A DNA stretch of 64,000 nt, taken from assembly GCA_001599915.1 (NCBI GenBank), contig BCIG01000027.1, forward strand, positions 186,001 to 250,000, written 5' to 3'. The DNA is from Symbiotaphrina buchneri (taxonomy: Eukaryota; Ascomycota; Symbiotaphrinales; Symbiotaphrinaceae). The notes beneath the pieces are model-generated. The model ran no database searches. It was not told the origin of the DNA and worked only from the letters and a program-made list of their open reading frames with translations. Position 1 is the stretch's first letter. Each line of letters opens with the position of its first letter. Shown here piece by piece: positions 1 through 11,449 of this stretch. Made by a program: the position numbers and the translations under genes.

Positions 1-657
1 TCAAAGAAAGCCACACCTTCAAAACGTCCTCGAAAACCCCGTGCCCAGCTTGTCGGGCCTTCCTCTGCCTCCACCGCCGTCACTAAAGAGCCGTCCATCT
101 TGCCCTCTCTCCCTGCCAATTGGCCTCCTGACCTGCCTTTCTTCACAACCCCCACCTACTCTCCGCTCATGCTCTCTTCCAGGCCCGCTCCGCCCCTCCC
201 ATCTCCTCCCAGACCAACACGCCACGTCGTCATCACGCCCATCACCACTCCCCCGAGACACCCAGCCATGGGCCAGCACGGCCTGTTCGCAGCCGTCGAT
301 CTGCCGCCCTCCAGCTTCATAATCGAGTACATCGGACATTACCACACCGCCAGCGAGTCCGATCCGACGAGCGACTACGACATCAGCGTCGACCGCGAGG
401 CAGGAACGGCCATGGATGCTGCGAAAGGCGGGAACGAGGCCCGCTTCGTCAATGACTACCGCGGGGTAGCGGAGAGGCCGAATGCCGAGTTTAGAGATAT
501 GGAGGTCCAGGGCGTGAAGAGGGTGGGTATCTGGGTCGTGCCGGCCGGCAAGAGTGGGCATGGTAGACGCGGGATCAGGAGGGGAGAGGAGATCCTGGTG
601 AGTTATGGGAAGGGGTTTTGGAGGGAGAGGCTTGGGGAGGATGTGACTGCTGGCTGA
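1..657 (+). CDS. SET-domain protein, C-terminal part (5' end outside the window)
   Basis: The frame is open from base 1 to the TGA at 655-657 with no start needed, so the gene enters from the left; about 218 residues are visible. The first ~85 residues are basic and then proline-rich. After that comes a SET-like fold: GLFAAVDLP and a following FIIEYIGHY strand, the ARFVNDYRG block (the fungal counterpart of the N-H-x-x-x-PN pocket, followed by PNAEF), and a final GEEILVSYGKGFW, matching the usual E-x-L-x-Y-Y/F end of SET. SET proteins use S-adenosylmethionine to methylate lysines on histones or other proteins; the target here is unknown. No post-SET cysteines are visible. It is convergent with the next gene, about 490 bp away. 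The family call is firm, the substrate is not. Confidence 0.8.
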   Translation, partial: SKKATPSKRPRKPRAQLVGPSSASTAVTKEPSILPSLPANWPPDLPFFTTPTYSPLMLSSRPAPPLPSPPRPTRHVVITPITTPPRHPAMGQHGLFAAVDLPPSSFIIEYIGHYHTASESDPTSDYDISVDREAGTAMDAAKGGNEARFVNDYRGVAERPNAEFRDMEVQGVKRVGIWVVPAGKSGHGRRGIRRGEEILVSYGKGFWRERLGEDVTAG

Positions 658-1150
658 AGAGGAGACGGTGAAAGTGGTTTTTGCGAAACGGTTGAGCCAA
701 GTTGCACTGGAGAACAGGAACGGCATGCCTCTCGGCCATTTCCCAGACGCAGTATCCTGAGCTGTACGAAAGTCGAATGCCATCCGTTTCCTCGGGTCGT
801 GGGGTCGTGGAAAGCTTTCAAGGTCAAAAGCAAATACTGCAATGCCTCCTCCTGCCCGTCAATTGCATTCTCCGGACCACTCTGGCCCCAATGGATCCTG
901 CGTGGACTGCACCTTGGGACCGTTGCGAGCCATCTGCCCATGCTAGATATACCGCTGCCGGTCATCGTGCAACTCCCCTCTGGTGGGCATAGGATGGGGT
1001 AGACGAAGGCAGTGAGAGCACAACATGGAAGGGGTTTCCCAGCCAGAACTACCGAATAATCAAAGACAGGCGGACTTCAAACATCATCGCATATCTCATA
1101 CAGCGCGTTTTCTTGGGAAATATACTCTAGCAGCATCCCGTCTTGTCGAC
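658..1150. other. Convergent intergenic region
   Basis: It lies between the stops of the SET-domain gene (+) and the acyl-CoA synthetase gene (-). I see only short open frames without family features and no RNA gene. It should hold both 3' untranslated regions. Confidence 0.6.
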
Positions 1151-3419
1151 CTACAGCTTCGCGCCTTTATGTCTTGTTCCAACCTCCTCAAAGTACTCTT
1201 TGATCCGCGCCCGCGCCTTCTCCACGACGCTTCGGTCCTCGACCGTCGGCGGGACATTGACCTCCTTCTCAAAGTTGCCTTCCACCGCATTCTCCAACAA
1301 CTCCCGCAACACCCTCCTCAGCGTCTTCCCGCTCCTCGTCTTTGGAATGATCCCGCTGCCCACACAGATGCCTCCCAGAGCCGCTATAGCCCCGATCTGC
1401 TCACGGACATTCTTCTGGATCTCCTTGGTGATCTGGGGGTCCGCAACTGGTGCATCATGCGGCTTCGACAGCGCCACGAACGCGAACGGCAGGTGGCCCT
1501 TGAGCTGGTCCGGGATCGAGACGACGCACGCCTCGGTCACGTCCGGGTGCGACAGGATGGCCTGCTCAATGGCACCAGTGCTGAAGCGGTGGGCGGCCAC
1601 GTTGATGATGTCGTCGCTGCGTGCCATGACATGCACGTACCCGTCCTGGTCAATCATCCCGGCGTCCCCTGTGTCTATCCAGCGGCCCTTGAACCGCAGC
1701 ATGTACCCCTTATAGAAACGTTCTGGATCCTGCCACAGCGTCGTCAGGCCTGTTGGGGCTAGGGGGATGCCGAGGACGATATTTCCCATGGAGCCCTGGG
1801 GCACCTCATCACCGTCGTCATTGACGATCCGCACGTCAAAGCCCGGCATGGGCTTACCGGCCGATCCTGGCTTGATTGGTAGTGGTTTGGGCTGGTTCGA
1901 GGCCGCGAAATCAAGGCCGCTCGATGCAGACAAGGCGATGCCCGTAATGGGTGAGCCGGACTCGGACGACCACCAGTTGTCGATCACGGAAGCTCCAGGA
2001 GCTGCGTGCGTTTGCAGCAGTTCCTGATACATCTGCACGATACTGGGCTCTGAGCGTTCGCCAGCGAGAAAGATGGCACGAAGCTGCTTCAAGCCACCTT
2101 TTGCCGCTATCTTGTTGAAGAAGCTATTTTCAGGGTCATCTCGGCGAATGGCTCGGAGTGCTGTAGGGGCCGTGAAGAGCGCATTGACATTGTGCTCGCT
2201 GATGATGCGCCAGAAGGTGCTCGCATCAGGGGTACCGACGGGCTTGCCTTCGAAGAGGACGGTTGTTGCGCCAGCAAGCAGAGGCCCGTATATGATATAC
2301 GAGTGCCCTACGACCCAGCCGATGTCCGAGGCACAGAACATGGTGGAGGAGGATGTGATGCCGAACAGGTACCGGATGGAGAGATTGAGACCTACGGCGT
2401 GTCCACCTGCTTCACGCAGAACGCCTTTTGGAAGGCCGGTCGTACCTAGGTCATGTCAGCTCTGTAGACATTTATGTTCCACATCGAAGCAGCTTTCAGC
2501 CTTGGACATCATGGACACAGTGCAGGTCAAGTGGTCTTCATACCGCTTGTATAAATGATATACACGCCCTCATCGCTCCTAATCGGTACCGCCTCAGCCT
2601 TGACGCCCCTATTCCTTGCACTCTTGACCAGCCTCTGCCAATTCCTCTCCCCATTCTCCTTCCGCACTGGATCCCACCGCAGCTGCTCTCTCTGCCAGAT
2701 GATCACCTTCTCGGGCTTTACCTTGCACCTCTCCAGGGCCCCCGTGACAAATGGTCTATAATCCAGCGGGCCCTTTGCGCCTTCAATTCCGCATGACGCG
2801 GTCATGATGACCCGCGGACTGGAGGCGTCGATCCGCTGCGCCAGCGAGGGGGCGGAGAAGCCGCCGAAGACGACGGCGTGGATGGCGCCGAGACGGCACA
2901 CGGCGAGGATGGCGAACAAGGCCGCGGGTATCATAGGCACTTTGGGGGCCAAGCATGTCAACAACGTGTTTCCCACAACAGTCTGACCGGGAAAGAAGCA
3001 AAAGCAAACCTACTATAAATCAACACCGTATCCCCCCTTCTCACACCCTCCTCCCTCAGCACTCCGGCCAGGGTCTGCACCTCTTCCAGGACCTGCCTAT
3101 ACGTAAAGCGCTCCTTGCATCCCGCGACAGGCGAGTCCCAGATGAGGGCGACCTTGTCGCCGCGCCCGGCCGCCACGTGCCGGTCTACGCAGTTGTAGCA
3201 CGTCGAGATCTCGCCGTCTGGGAACCATGTCCAGGAGGGGTGCTCGATGCCGCTACTGCGCAGCCGTTTGGTGCTGCGCTTGAGAGCGCGCGAGGGAGGT
3301 CGGTGCCAGTGCAGTTGTGCGGCTTGGTGCGTCCAGAAGGATTCGGGGTCGCTGAGGGAGCGGGCGTGGGCGATGTCTTGGGGATGAGGGTGAGGGTGAG
3401 GGTCGGAGTGGGATGCCAT
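1151..3419 (-). CDS. Acyl-CoA synthetase of the propionyl-CoA synthetase (PrpE/ACSS3) type, peroxisomal tag
   Basis: Three exons (3419-3014, 2939-2544, 2445-1151) join in frame to 698 residues, the usual length for acetyl/propionyl-CoA synthetases. Intron 1 interrupts VLIY/MPMIPAALFAI and intron 2 splits the ATP-binding P-loop, which splices to YTSGTTGLPKG. Other family marks are the N-terminal ACS block with a CYNCVDRH motif, GAIHAVVFGGF, DIGWVVGHSYIIYGPL, WWSSESGSPI, RWIDTGDAG, and the C-terminal PKTRSGKTLRR with the adenylating lysine. The enzyme should activate propionate or a similar short acid to its CoA thioester through an acyl-AMP. The last three residues are AKL, a good PTS1 signal, so import into peroxisomes is inferred. 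The motif set resembles PrpE/ACSS3 more than the cytosolic acetyl-CoA synthetase FacA. Exact substrate is not provable here. Confidence 0.9.
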
Positions 3420-3944
3420 AATGGCCCGGGAGGGCTCACAGAGGTGGTGTCAATTGGGATGTATATCTGATCTATGTGCTATTCGTGAAATAATGTAATT
3501 ATGTTCATGAGAATGTGATGCTGTGACGATCATGTAGAAAACCACATAGACATAGCTAGCTGCATCTGAGCCTCGGAAGTCGGACAGCCGGGAGGCTTCT
3601 GTGGCCCCTTGCAGCCTCATTGTTGTATCTCACTGCCCGGAGAGCTTTCCCCGCACCTGTGGGGTAATAGTCGTACCGCAGATTCCAGGTAGCGCCGACA
3701 AAATGAGTGACAAATTCTGTCCTTGCAAGACGCGCTTATGTTTGCCAATACTTCTGGTGAGCTTTCTGAACTCGGCTCACTCCGCTTACCCAACTCCCTA
3801 ACTGGACCATCCTCCATTCGCAAAAGCCCACCAATCAGCACCCCTAAGCCCTCTCAGACAGGCCCACATGCACCAAAAAAAGGCTCCAAACGGCCGCCAA
3901 AGAACCACCCCCGACGGGCCACACCACCCAGACACCAAAAAGGC
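3420..3944. other. Intergenic region upstream of the acyl-CoA synthetase gene
   Basis: This stretch holds the promoter and 5' leader of the synthetase gene (which reads left) and the downstream flank of the tRNA gene. No further coding sequence is supported. Confidence 0.6.
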
Positions 3945-3955
3945 AAAAAAAAAAA
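3945..3955 (-). terminator. Pol III T-tract downstream of tRNA-Leu
   Basis: A run of 11 A on the plus strand is 11 T on the tRNA strand and begins 9 nt past the discriminator base. It is the expected RNA polymerase III terminator for the tRNA gene at 3964-4082. Confidence 0.8.
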
Positions 3956-3963
3956 CTCAATGA

Positions 3964-4082
3964 TGAGAGGAGTGGGACTCGAACCCACGCAGCTTTCGCT
4001 ATTGGATTACTCGGATAAGAACGAGCAAGCACATCTCAAATGACGCTTGAGACCAACCCCATAACCGCTCGGGCATCCTCCC
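3964..4082 (-). tRNA. tRNA-Leu(CAA) with a 38-nt intron
   Basis: Read on the minus strand, the acceptor stem is GGGAGGA paired with TCCTCTC (one G-U), followed by discriminator A. The D arm is CCC...GGG, the T arm is GTGGG/TTCGAGT/CCCAC, and the long class II variable arm AGC-GAAA-GCT is typical of leucine. The anticodon CAA lies at 4049-4047. The intron (about 4045-4008) follows the base 3' of the anticodon, the canonical position, and contains TTTGAGA, which can pair with the TCTCAA of the anticodon loop, the standard anticodon-intron helix. Removal leaves a five-base-pair anticodon stem with a T-T at 31-39. The CCA end is not encoded. It reads UUG codons. Confidence 0.95.
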
Positions 4083-5458
4083 GGTGATTAACCAATTTCT
4101 GCGTTATTTTGCTTTATATTCACTGCCCATCAAAAAGTGAATATCAACCAGGGGGTCTCGGGTGGTAGGATGATGGGATCGTGGCGATGGGGGATTGATG
4201 ATGAGTGTGAATGAAGGAGATCTGCAGCGTTGATGAAGAGATCTTCACGGCTCTGATCATGGGCTCGCTTCGGGGACTCGGAGAAAGAGGAAAGGCTCGG
4301 ATTTGTGGCAGTAGGTAGAGTTGTAGTGGTCCTGCTGTACTGCAGCCCGAGAAGGATTTAATGAATGGCAAAAATAATTATATTGACAAGATGTCAATAT
4401 TCCGCCGACACACGGTGGCTTTGACAGGATTCGCTTCTACTTGCCTTGCCTAGTAGCCCGGCTGGATCATAAGTCTTTCAGGTTTTATATTTTATACAGA
4501 GATTCCATCCTAAGTACATAGCCTCCCTAGAGAAGGATCTCTTTGCACGGACAATCAACCTATGCAGAAATAAGCTCAGGGACGAATAGGTATCAGCCGT
4601 ATCGCACTGACGGAGATCATACCTGGCTACTACGTGTCCGGTATACGCTGGTGCTCATATTATTCCCACTACGATGTTTGATTTCTAGAATTTAATATTC
4701 TGCACCCCTTGGTCTACGTACTTAGTGACGAGCGGTTCCAATCAGCCAAGCACTATCCTCCGGCTCAGAGGTTCTGTAGTCCATATTCAATTCTACAAGG
4801 AGTAATAACTTCAATTAAAAACGCCCTTGACCGTTCGCCGCCACCGTTCAGGGGGTCTCCTTTGATCAGGATTGTGTCTTGCGGTCGTTGAAAACGTTAT
4901 ATTCCGGACTGTTACAGTTCCCGCGATATGCTTGTCTACATGCTGTGATCTGCAACAGGCTTTCTACAACCACGCTCAGAGTACCAAGATAGATGGGGCG
5001 ACAGAACCTGTCTCCTACGGGATAGATTCAATATATGAGCACCAGTTTTGCGTGCAAATGTACTTTTTAGGATCGGTCCGCGAACAGAAAGGTGGTATCT
5101 CATTTTTTACAGCCAGTAAGGTGCCATGTACAAGTGTGAGAGAATGGCCGCGTCCAGCTAGATTGTGCCAGCGACGATAAAGATGACAACATGGACTGGC
5201 TGCCTCAGGGTACTTGCGAATAGATAGTGTAGAATCAGAAACAAAGGTTCTTCCAAAAGGGACAGGGATATCATGAAGCAACACATGCCATTCCTTCGCA
5301 CTAGACGCCCGAACCCCGTCGAGCGGCAGAATGATCGTAAGATAAGAAAATACAAGCAAATGGGTATGACCATGCAGGTGTAACACATAAACCGCGAAAT
5401 GGACACCGGCCCGTCGTTTGAGCGGCACCATATGACCAATACACAACAATATCGACAT
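4083..5458. other. AT-rich intergenic region
   Basis: Nearly 1.4 kb between the tRNA gene and the stop of the MIT-domain gene, noticeably AT-rich around 4370-5050. It holds a short 75-codon and a 147-codon open frame (4144-4371 and 5015-5458, both minus), neither with recognisable features. The right end is probably the 3' UTR of the MIT gene; the left end is the tRNA upstream flank. No repeats or mobile element recognised. Confidence 0.5.
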
Positions 5459-8400
5459 TCATAGCATCACCCACTCGGTGCCACGCTTGATGTACTTATC
5501 AAGCAATAATCCCACGTCACTTATAACGAATCTGCATATATAGAATGCGAAGAACTCAGCTGCATGCCGCGCGCTAAGTTCAATGCCCACGTGAGTGGGA
5601 GACGTGCCTTGCAGGCCCTTGTCTTCGGCTTGACGAGCAACAGAGTCTGTCGAAGAGATAAGCAAAGGGTATGTGACCATCAACGGCGGATACGTACCTA
5701 GAATCTGTGCTGCGTCACAGAGTCTGGCCAAAGACCCCATATAGTGCGCATATGGACCTATAGTCTGCACCTGACCAACATCACGTTTGGCAAACTTGAT
5801 GCGTGGAAGCGAAGTCATAGGAAGACTTTGCATAGTAAAGACATCCTTGGCGCCATCCTTCCCATGAGATATAGGGTTGGAGAAATCTGCACCCGACGTT
5901 TTATTTCGCAGTTTCCGCCAGCCCGAGAGATAAGATTTGCTGGTTGCGTTCGTACTTTTCGAAGCCAATCGATCGTTTGTACTCGTGTTTGCACTTGGAG
6001 GAGCATCTTTGAACAGCGAAGAAACTCCATGGACGCCAACTTCGTTGCCGAGCTTCTTGCTCAAAGCTGTTTGCACCTGATCCAAAAGATTCTCGAATGA
6101 CTGCATCTCTTCAAGAACCGCATCGGCATCATATGTATCGACTTTGGCTAGTTTGAGTAATGCTGCCGTTAGGAGATCACAATTGGCGATCTTGTCTTCA
6201 ACGTTCTTTAACTTGACATTCCGGACCGTCCATATATCCTTGGGTACGAACAGCTTAGTCGAAAGATAACCTCCCTTAGGATGTGCGATCGTCTGGTAGA
6301 TACAGCGCAGCAGCCAAAAAGGCCTCAAGAGATCACTGATCGGACATGGCTCCAACGGGGCAGGTGCATTTTCATTGAGGTTGTTTGGAGATCCGGGACT
6401 GGTTGGGGAATGGATATCACTGTCGAACAATGAATAACTTCCAAATCCGCCGACAGACAGTTGTCCGGCCATGAACAGAGCAGCGCTTGGCGTTGGTAAA
6501 GGAGGAATTGAGGGCGTATATACTCTGCGATGGGCATTCGAACCGAACGATGAGCTCAACGGAGTGCCGACTGACGTTTCCGAACCTTCCGGGCTGGAAA
6601 TTGACATGTTCCGATTCTTTAAGCTGGAAGATGAGATGTTCTTCCTCAGGCCTGTGTAACTCCGGTTCAAAGGACGAGCTGGCGACTCTGGCCGGGTAAG
6701 AGGCTGGAAATAACTTTCACTCGTCTCTGAAGTGACTCTGCTGAGCCCGCTCGTGAGCGGAGATATGCTCGACGCGGTGTCAGGACTGGGGCCTGTCACT
6801 GCTGAAGATGGCTGTGACCATGAGGCTAGTGGCAAAGAGTGCGTCTGAAGCTGCGCGGGCGGTATAGGCGGGACCGGGTGCCGACTTTCTGAAGAGATGC
6901 CAGCAGGCCTGGGTGGTGAAGATGGGCTGGCGGGCGTGACCGATGGGATTGGCATAGGCGGTAAAGGAGGAGCATTCCGAGGAGGATGTGACACCTTGGA
7001 TGCTGACTTTGTGGAGGTCTCGATCTTCAGCGGTGTATAATCTCTCCCAGATATTCGCCGATTTCGTACAGATTGATTCTGGAAGCCTGCATTGCCGGGT
7101 ACCATCGGCGAATTCATCTTGGAATTTGGAGGCGGAGGAGGAAGAGCGGTCATTGGTGGGGCGGTAGGTAATGTGGTGCTCGGAGGGGGTGAAGCCGCAC
7201 TGGTCGGTAGAGGAGGGGGAGGTAGCGCTGCTGCTGGCGGCGGGTGTGGAGGAGGAGATTTGGAGCGCTGATGACCAAGGCCCCCGGAAATTATAGGTGT
7301 ACTTGCTATAGTCTGTAGAGAAGTTGCCGCAGTTGTCGGGTTTGAGACGATTGAGCTCCCATATGTCCTGCCGGAGAATCCGCTTGAATCAGATTCTCGT
7401 GGTACAACATTCTTCGACCGTAAGTCGAATCCAAAGCCATCCAGATCATAATCTCGAGTCATCTCATCCAATATTCTTTCTTCTGCTGCCGCCTGGTCAT
7501 CGTCACCGTCCAGAGCAAATCCTAGGTCAAGACTACCACTTCGATTGTGTCCGTCTGGTGTGCGGTCTAGTGCCGCGAACTTGGCGCGGGTATGTTCAAG
7601 CTCGGCGAGTTCTCGTTCCACCTGCCGGACTTTCTCCTCCGCTTCGTGAACATTGTTCATCAAAAATTCAATCCTTTCTTCTTCATCTTGTATGTCCGAA
7701 GAATACTCAGCTGGTTCAAATCCGTCATCGTAAGCCGCTTCTACGGCAGCATCTAGAGCAGCATCAAATTCGGCTTCAGTCGCTCCACTCGCAGCCCTTA
7801 CGCGTTTACGTCGAAGGCGCATCGACGATGACCTAGAATGCATAGATGATGTATCGGAACCCGACTCTTCGATCGTATTAAGCCATGAGGTCGATTCCCC
7901 GCTAATCTCTCGTGGAGGTTTTTTCGCATCCTCTTCTTGTGATATCGTAGAGGGCTCGATTTGAGGCGGACTGTTACGTTCAGGAGATTGCTGTTGTGTA
8001 TTGGGTGTGAGAGGTCGTCGAGGCGACAGAGGCGGGGGCATCATCCCCGACGGTGGTCGGAGCGATGTGTTATATGTGGACTGCTCCATGGCGGGTACCA
8101 ACCGCGCACGCTCGAAGTTGGGTTCCACGAGCCTTGACGAGATAAACCTTTCGGTCTCATCAATAACCGAAGGCAGCAACGATTCGACCTCGAATGGTCC
8201 CTCGTCCTGAACAGAAAGTATGGACCCTCTCATTGACTTCGACCGAACAGGAACTCGATGATTCAGTCCACCTTCAGTGTTATCAGTCCACGACCTCGGG
8301 TCACGACTGTCTTTCGAGTATCTGTCGGAAGTAGAAGTGGACATGCTTTCTGGCCTTGCCGGCAGTGCTTTACCGTCAGCCTGATATTCAATATTCCGAA

Positions 8401-9694
8401 GTTCTACGATGCGATTGGTATAAGTCGTCCGCTGAGGCGCAGCAAATTAGCATCTCTCGTCAATTTGTGAAGCTCATAAGACAAGACTCACAATTGCTTC
8501 AAGCTTCCGCCGATCGTCCTCGCCCGAGCTATGTGACATAACTTGCTCCAACAACCGACATGCATCTTCATACGCCTCCACTGCGCCCTCAAAATTGTGG
8601 GCATTGTCAAGAAGAACAGCCGTATGGGCCTTCTGCAACGCCTTCGATAACATTGCTTTTTGTGAAGGATGCCTAGATCCTCGTTCCTTTTTCCTTTCTT
8701 TCTTAGTCGAGCCAGCCGAATCATATGATCTGTAGGTGGCGGAGCTTCCAGCTCGCAATTCCTCACGGACAGATGGGGAGACCCCGAACGGGACTGAAAT
8801 TTGAGAATCGATGTCTTGTGAAATCCGCTCCACGTTCGTCACACGACTGCTACTTCGATCGCGATGAACTCCGGTCCGTGCAGTCTCTTCAGGCGATCTT
8901 AGTCCATGATTGTAGTATCTGTGGGAGACAGTCTGCATACTAGGGGCCGAAGATGGGCTTCTTCTTGGAGCAAATTGACCTCTCTCGGGGGAAGACCGCA
9001 GCTTGGGAGGGGATTGGTCCTTCCAAGCGCTACCAAAATAGTCTTGAACTGTACTGTTCAATTGGTCCGATGTAGAAGGCGTGATCGTCCCCTGGACAGA
9101 TGGTGTAATTAGAGCATTGATCCCTTCTGAAAGTGCAGGTAGCGTGAGTATGTTGCGCAGTACAGTCGAAGAAGACACCGTCGAAGCAGGAGCCGTCGAG
9201 CTTCGTTTCGAGACCTTTATTATCGAGGGGCGATGTTTTGTAAGGACCTTCCTTGACGGTGGCGATGTGGCTGGGTTGACAATCTCATCCAGCGAGCCAA
9301 TGGACCCAGCACCAGAGCCGGCAAAGCTCAAGCGTCTTGAGAAGCTCGTCTTCCTTTTATGACCCTGCGATCCCTTACTCGAACCCGTCGACTGCGACCA
9401 GCGGTTGAGATTCCCAAGTCCCTCTAGAAACCCTCCAGAACTGTTCGATCTGCTGTGCCCGCCAGATGAATGTCGCCCAGGTCCAAGTGGTGGTGGTGCC
9501 TGGCTCGGGGTGCGCGACGCAGTCGCTATGTCCGCAGGACTGTGCGCCGGATAGGGCGCGGTAGAGGTTCGGGATCCAGCTCGAGAACCAGCCCGGTGCG
9601 AAGTGCTGACCGGGTTTGTCGAGACTGAATTGGCGGTAGAGAAATGGCGATGGGTAAAGGTCTGAGGATGAGTTGACGTGTTTGAAGGTAGCAT
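5459..9694 (-). CDS. Large MIT-domain protein with proline-rich, disordered middle
   Basis: Two exons (9694-8492 and 8431-5459) joined over a 60-nt intron give 1391 residues. The intron lies inside the MIT domain, which spans roughly residues 345-425: ALQKAHTAVLLDNAHNFEGA, then AVEAYEDACRLLEQV, and after the splice RTTYTNRIVELRNIEYQ. MIT three-helix bundles bind ESCRT-III tails or microtubule-linked partners. The first 340 residues are Ser/Thr/Arg-rich. After the MIT domain come acidic segments, a coiled coil (about residues 625-665, IEFLMNNVHEAEEKVRQVER), a long Pro/Ser-rich stretch, and a conserved-looking C-terminal domain starting near LRPFWLLRCIYQTI. A role in endosomal sorting or trafficking is inference. 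The start is the first in-frame ATG; an upstream noncoding exon is possible because a TTTTTTGACAG acceptor-like site lies just before it. Confidence 0.85.
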
Positions 9695-11449
9695 TCTTCC
9701 ACTGTCAAAAAAGTGTTAGCGTACGGTTAGCGACGAGTCGTTCTTCGTCGAATTCAGGGGCCAATGTTTTGGGGCCGAGGAATGCGCAATGGCGCCAGCC
9801 GAACGGAGCGCGACCGGGGCGGATGTCTCGCGGGCCTAAGCCTCAAGACTCGAGCTAACACACCTTCTTTCTTGCGATATCCTCGCACAGCAGACCTCAA
9901 GAGCAGATCAACGAAGCTGGTCCCGTTCCATTGACGAAAAAGATGGAATCTCAATCCAGACGAGGGACCTCCCTGAAGTTGGAGGTTTGTCGTCTCCTGG
10001 GTCCCTCGTGCCGGACGCTAGCGTTGAAAGCTGGTGCGGCGACGTTTTCAACGGGCTTACTGATTGGTGGCGGCGCGATGATTAGAGTGGGCGTGGCTTG
10101 CTGCCAGCGACCGTAAGAGAGACCCTTGGCTTTTCTTGAACCGCCCAGCCAGACCTGCGACCATTCGGCAGCGCGAAAAAGGGGGAAACCAAGTAGCTTC
10201 AAGGCTGTGTGCGACCCTTGAGGACGTACACCTACTTGCTTCGCCGATCTCCAGGCTCGCGGCTGGTTGTGACAACGTTCGACGAAGAATTCAGAACCTT
10301 TCCAAGAGTCCAGACAACAATGGATCGAGTTCTCTGAGTGCACGTTCACGGTTCGGCTCAAGAGCGACTTGATGTCTCGGAGGCTAACGCTCGTAATTGC
10401 GGTCGATCCTCATTAAAGGCGTCGTCGATAAAGTAGATACAGGCAAGGAATATCCGGCCGGCTTTCACCTCGTGCTCTCGAGAATTTTGCTCGTGGCGCT
10501 CGTGCAGTGAAGCAGTGCGCAAGCCTCGTGTCTGCCTCGTAGACGCCTACTTGAGAAGTTCGAAGCTCCGAAAGGTGCGCGAGACGATCTCACAGGTGTC
10601 GAGGAAGCGTGTACTACAGACAACGGCGACAGGATTCGCAGAGTATCTTAAGTTTGTCTCTCGCCCATGGAAACACACCCCGTAGCGCACGCACAAGGTG
10701 TCTGTAATGCAGCAAAATCAAATCTCCGCCGGCAATTGCAGTCGTAACCGTTGATCCGTCGAACCGTTCGTTGACGGGCGACACGGCAGCCGATTCGTCA
10801 GATGCGGTAAGGTAGCTTAGCGCGGCCGAAGCTGAGGAAGCTTGGTGCTCTTTTGCTCCGGGCGAGTTCTCTGGAGTCTGCAGTGGTTTGAAACACCGTG
10901 GGTAGCAGTTGCGTCGCAACAACCACTTCCCTTCAGTCCACCGTCGTCGCAGAGGGAGATGCGAAGGAAAGGGAAGAAGTAAAAGTTGCAAAAGGGAGGA
11001 GGGAAAGCTTTTGGGATTGAGAGCATCCGCTCTTGGCTCCCGAAGAAGGGGATGTTGTCTTCTACAACCTAACGACCTCCTTGATTCGCTAGCGGGGCAT
11101 CACCGGCCCTGCAAAAGCCCGCCGGATGCTCCCCTTGCCTATGTAGAGAGACCACCTCGCATGATATTACTACATCCAAACTATCCGCTGCGTTCCCTAA
11201 CTGCAAGTATTTTACATAAGATAGGATCACTCAAAGGGCTCCCTTTCCACACTCTATTAGACAGATGACTTCGAGAGTTGCCCCATGGATAAATTATCGT
11301 CGTTGGCGGTTATCTTATCTAGCCACTATCATGTCCAGTCACACGACGAGGTCCTGCAACATCTTTTTTACTGCTCAAAATAAACGCGTTTTGATTCCAG
11401 ATGTGAATTTAGCAGGTGGCCCTTATTCCAGTGCCGTGGGCAGCTGGCT
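9695..11449. other. Long intergenic region, probable promoter and leader of the MIT gene
   Basis: A 1.75-kb stretch between two minus-strand genes. Open frames at 9951-10361 and 10614-10991 (minus) lack codon patterns or motifs I can name. One TAAGGTA word sits at 10808-10814. The length suggests a long 5' leader or large promoter for the MIT gene, but nothing proves it. Confidence 0.5.

Noticed and set aside
1025-2558. Several plus-strand frames over the acyl-CoA synthetase gene
   Set aside because: Antisense shadows of a conserved enzyme; low-complexity products and no motif.
5015-5458. 147-codon minus frame just after the MIT gene
   Set aside because: No recognisable domain or codon pattern; most likely 3' UTR.
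9951-10991. Minus-strand frames of 136 and 125 codons in the long gap
   Set aside because: No motif, no splice logic linking them to a neighbour, and average composition.
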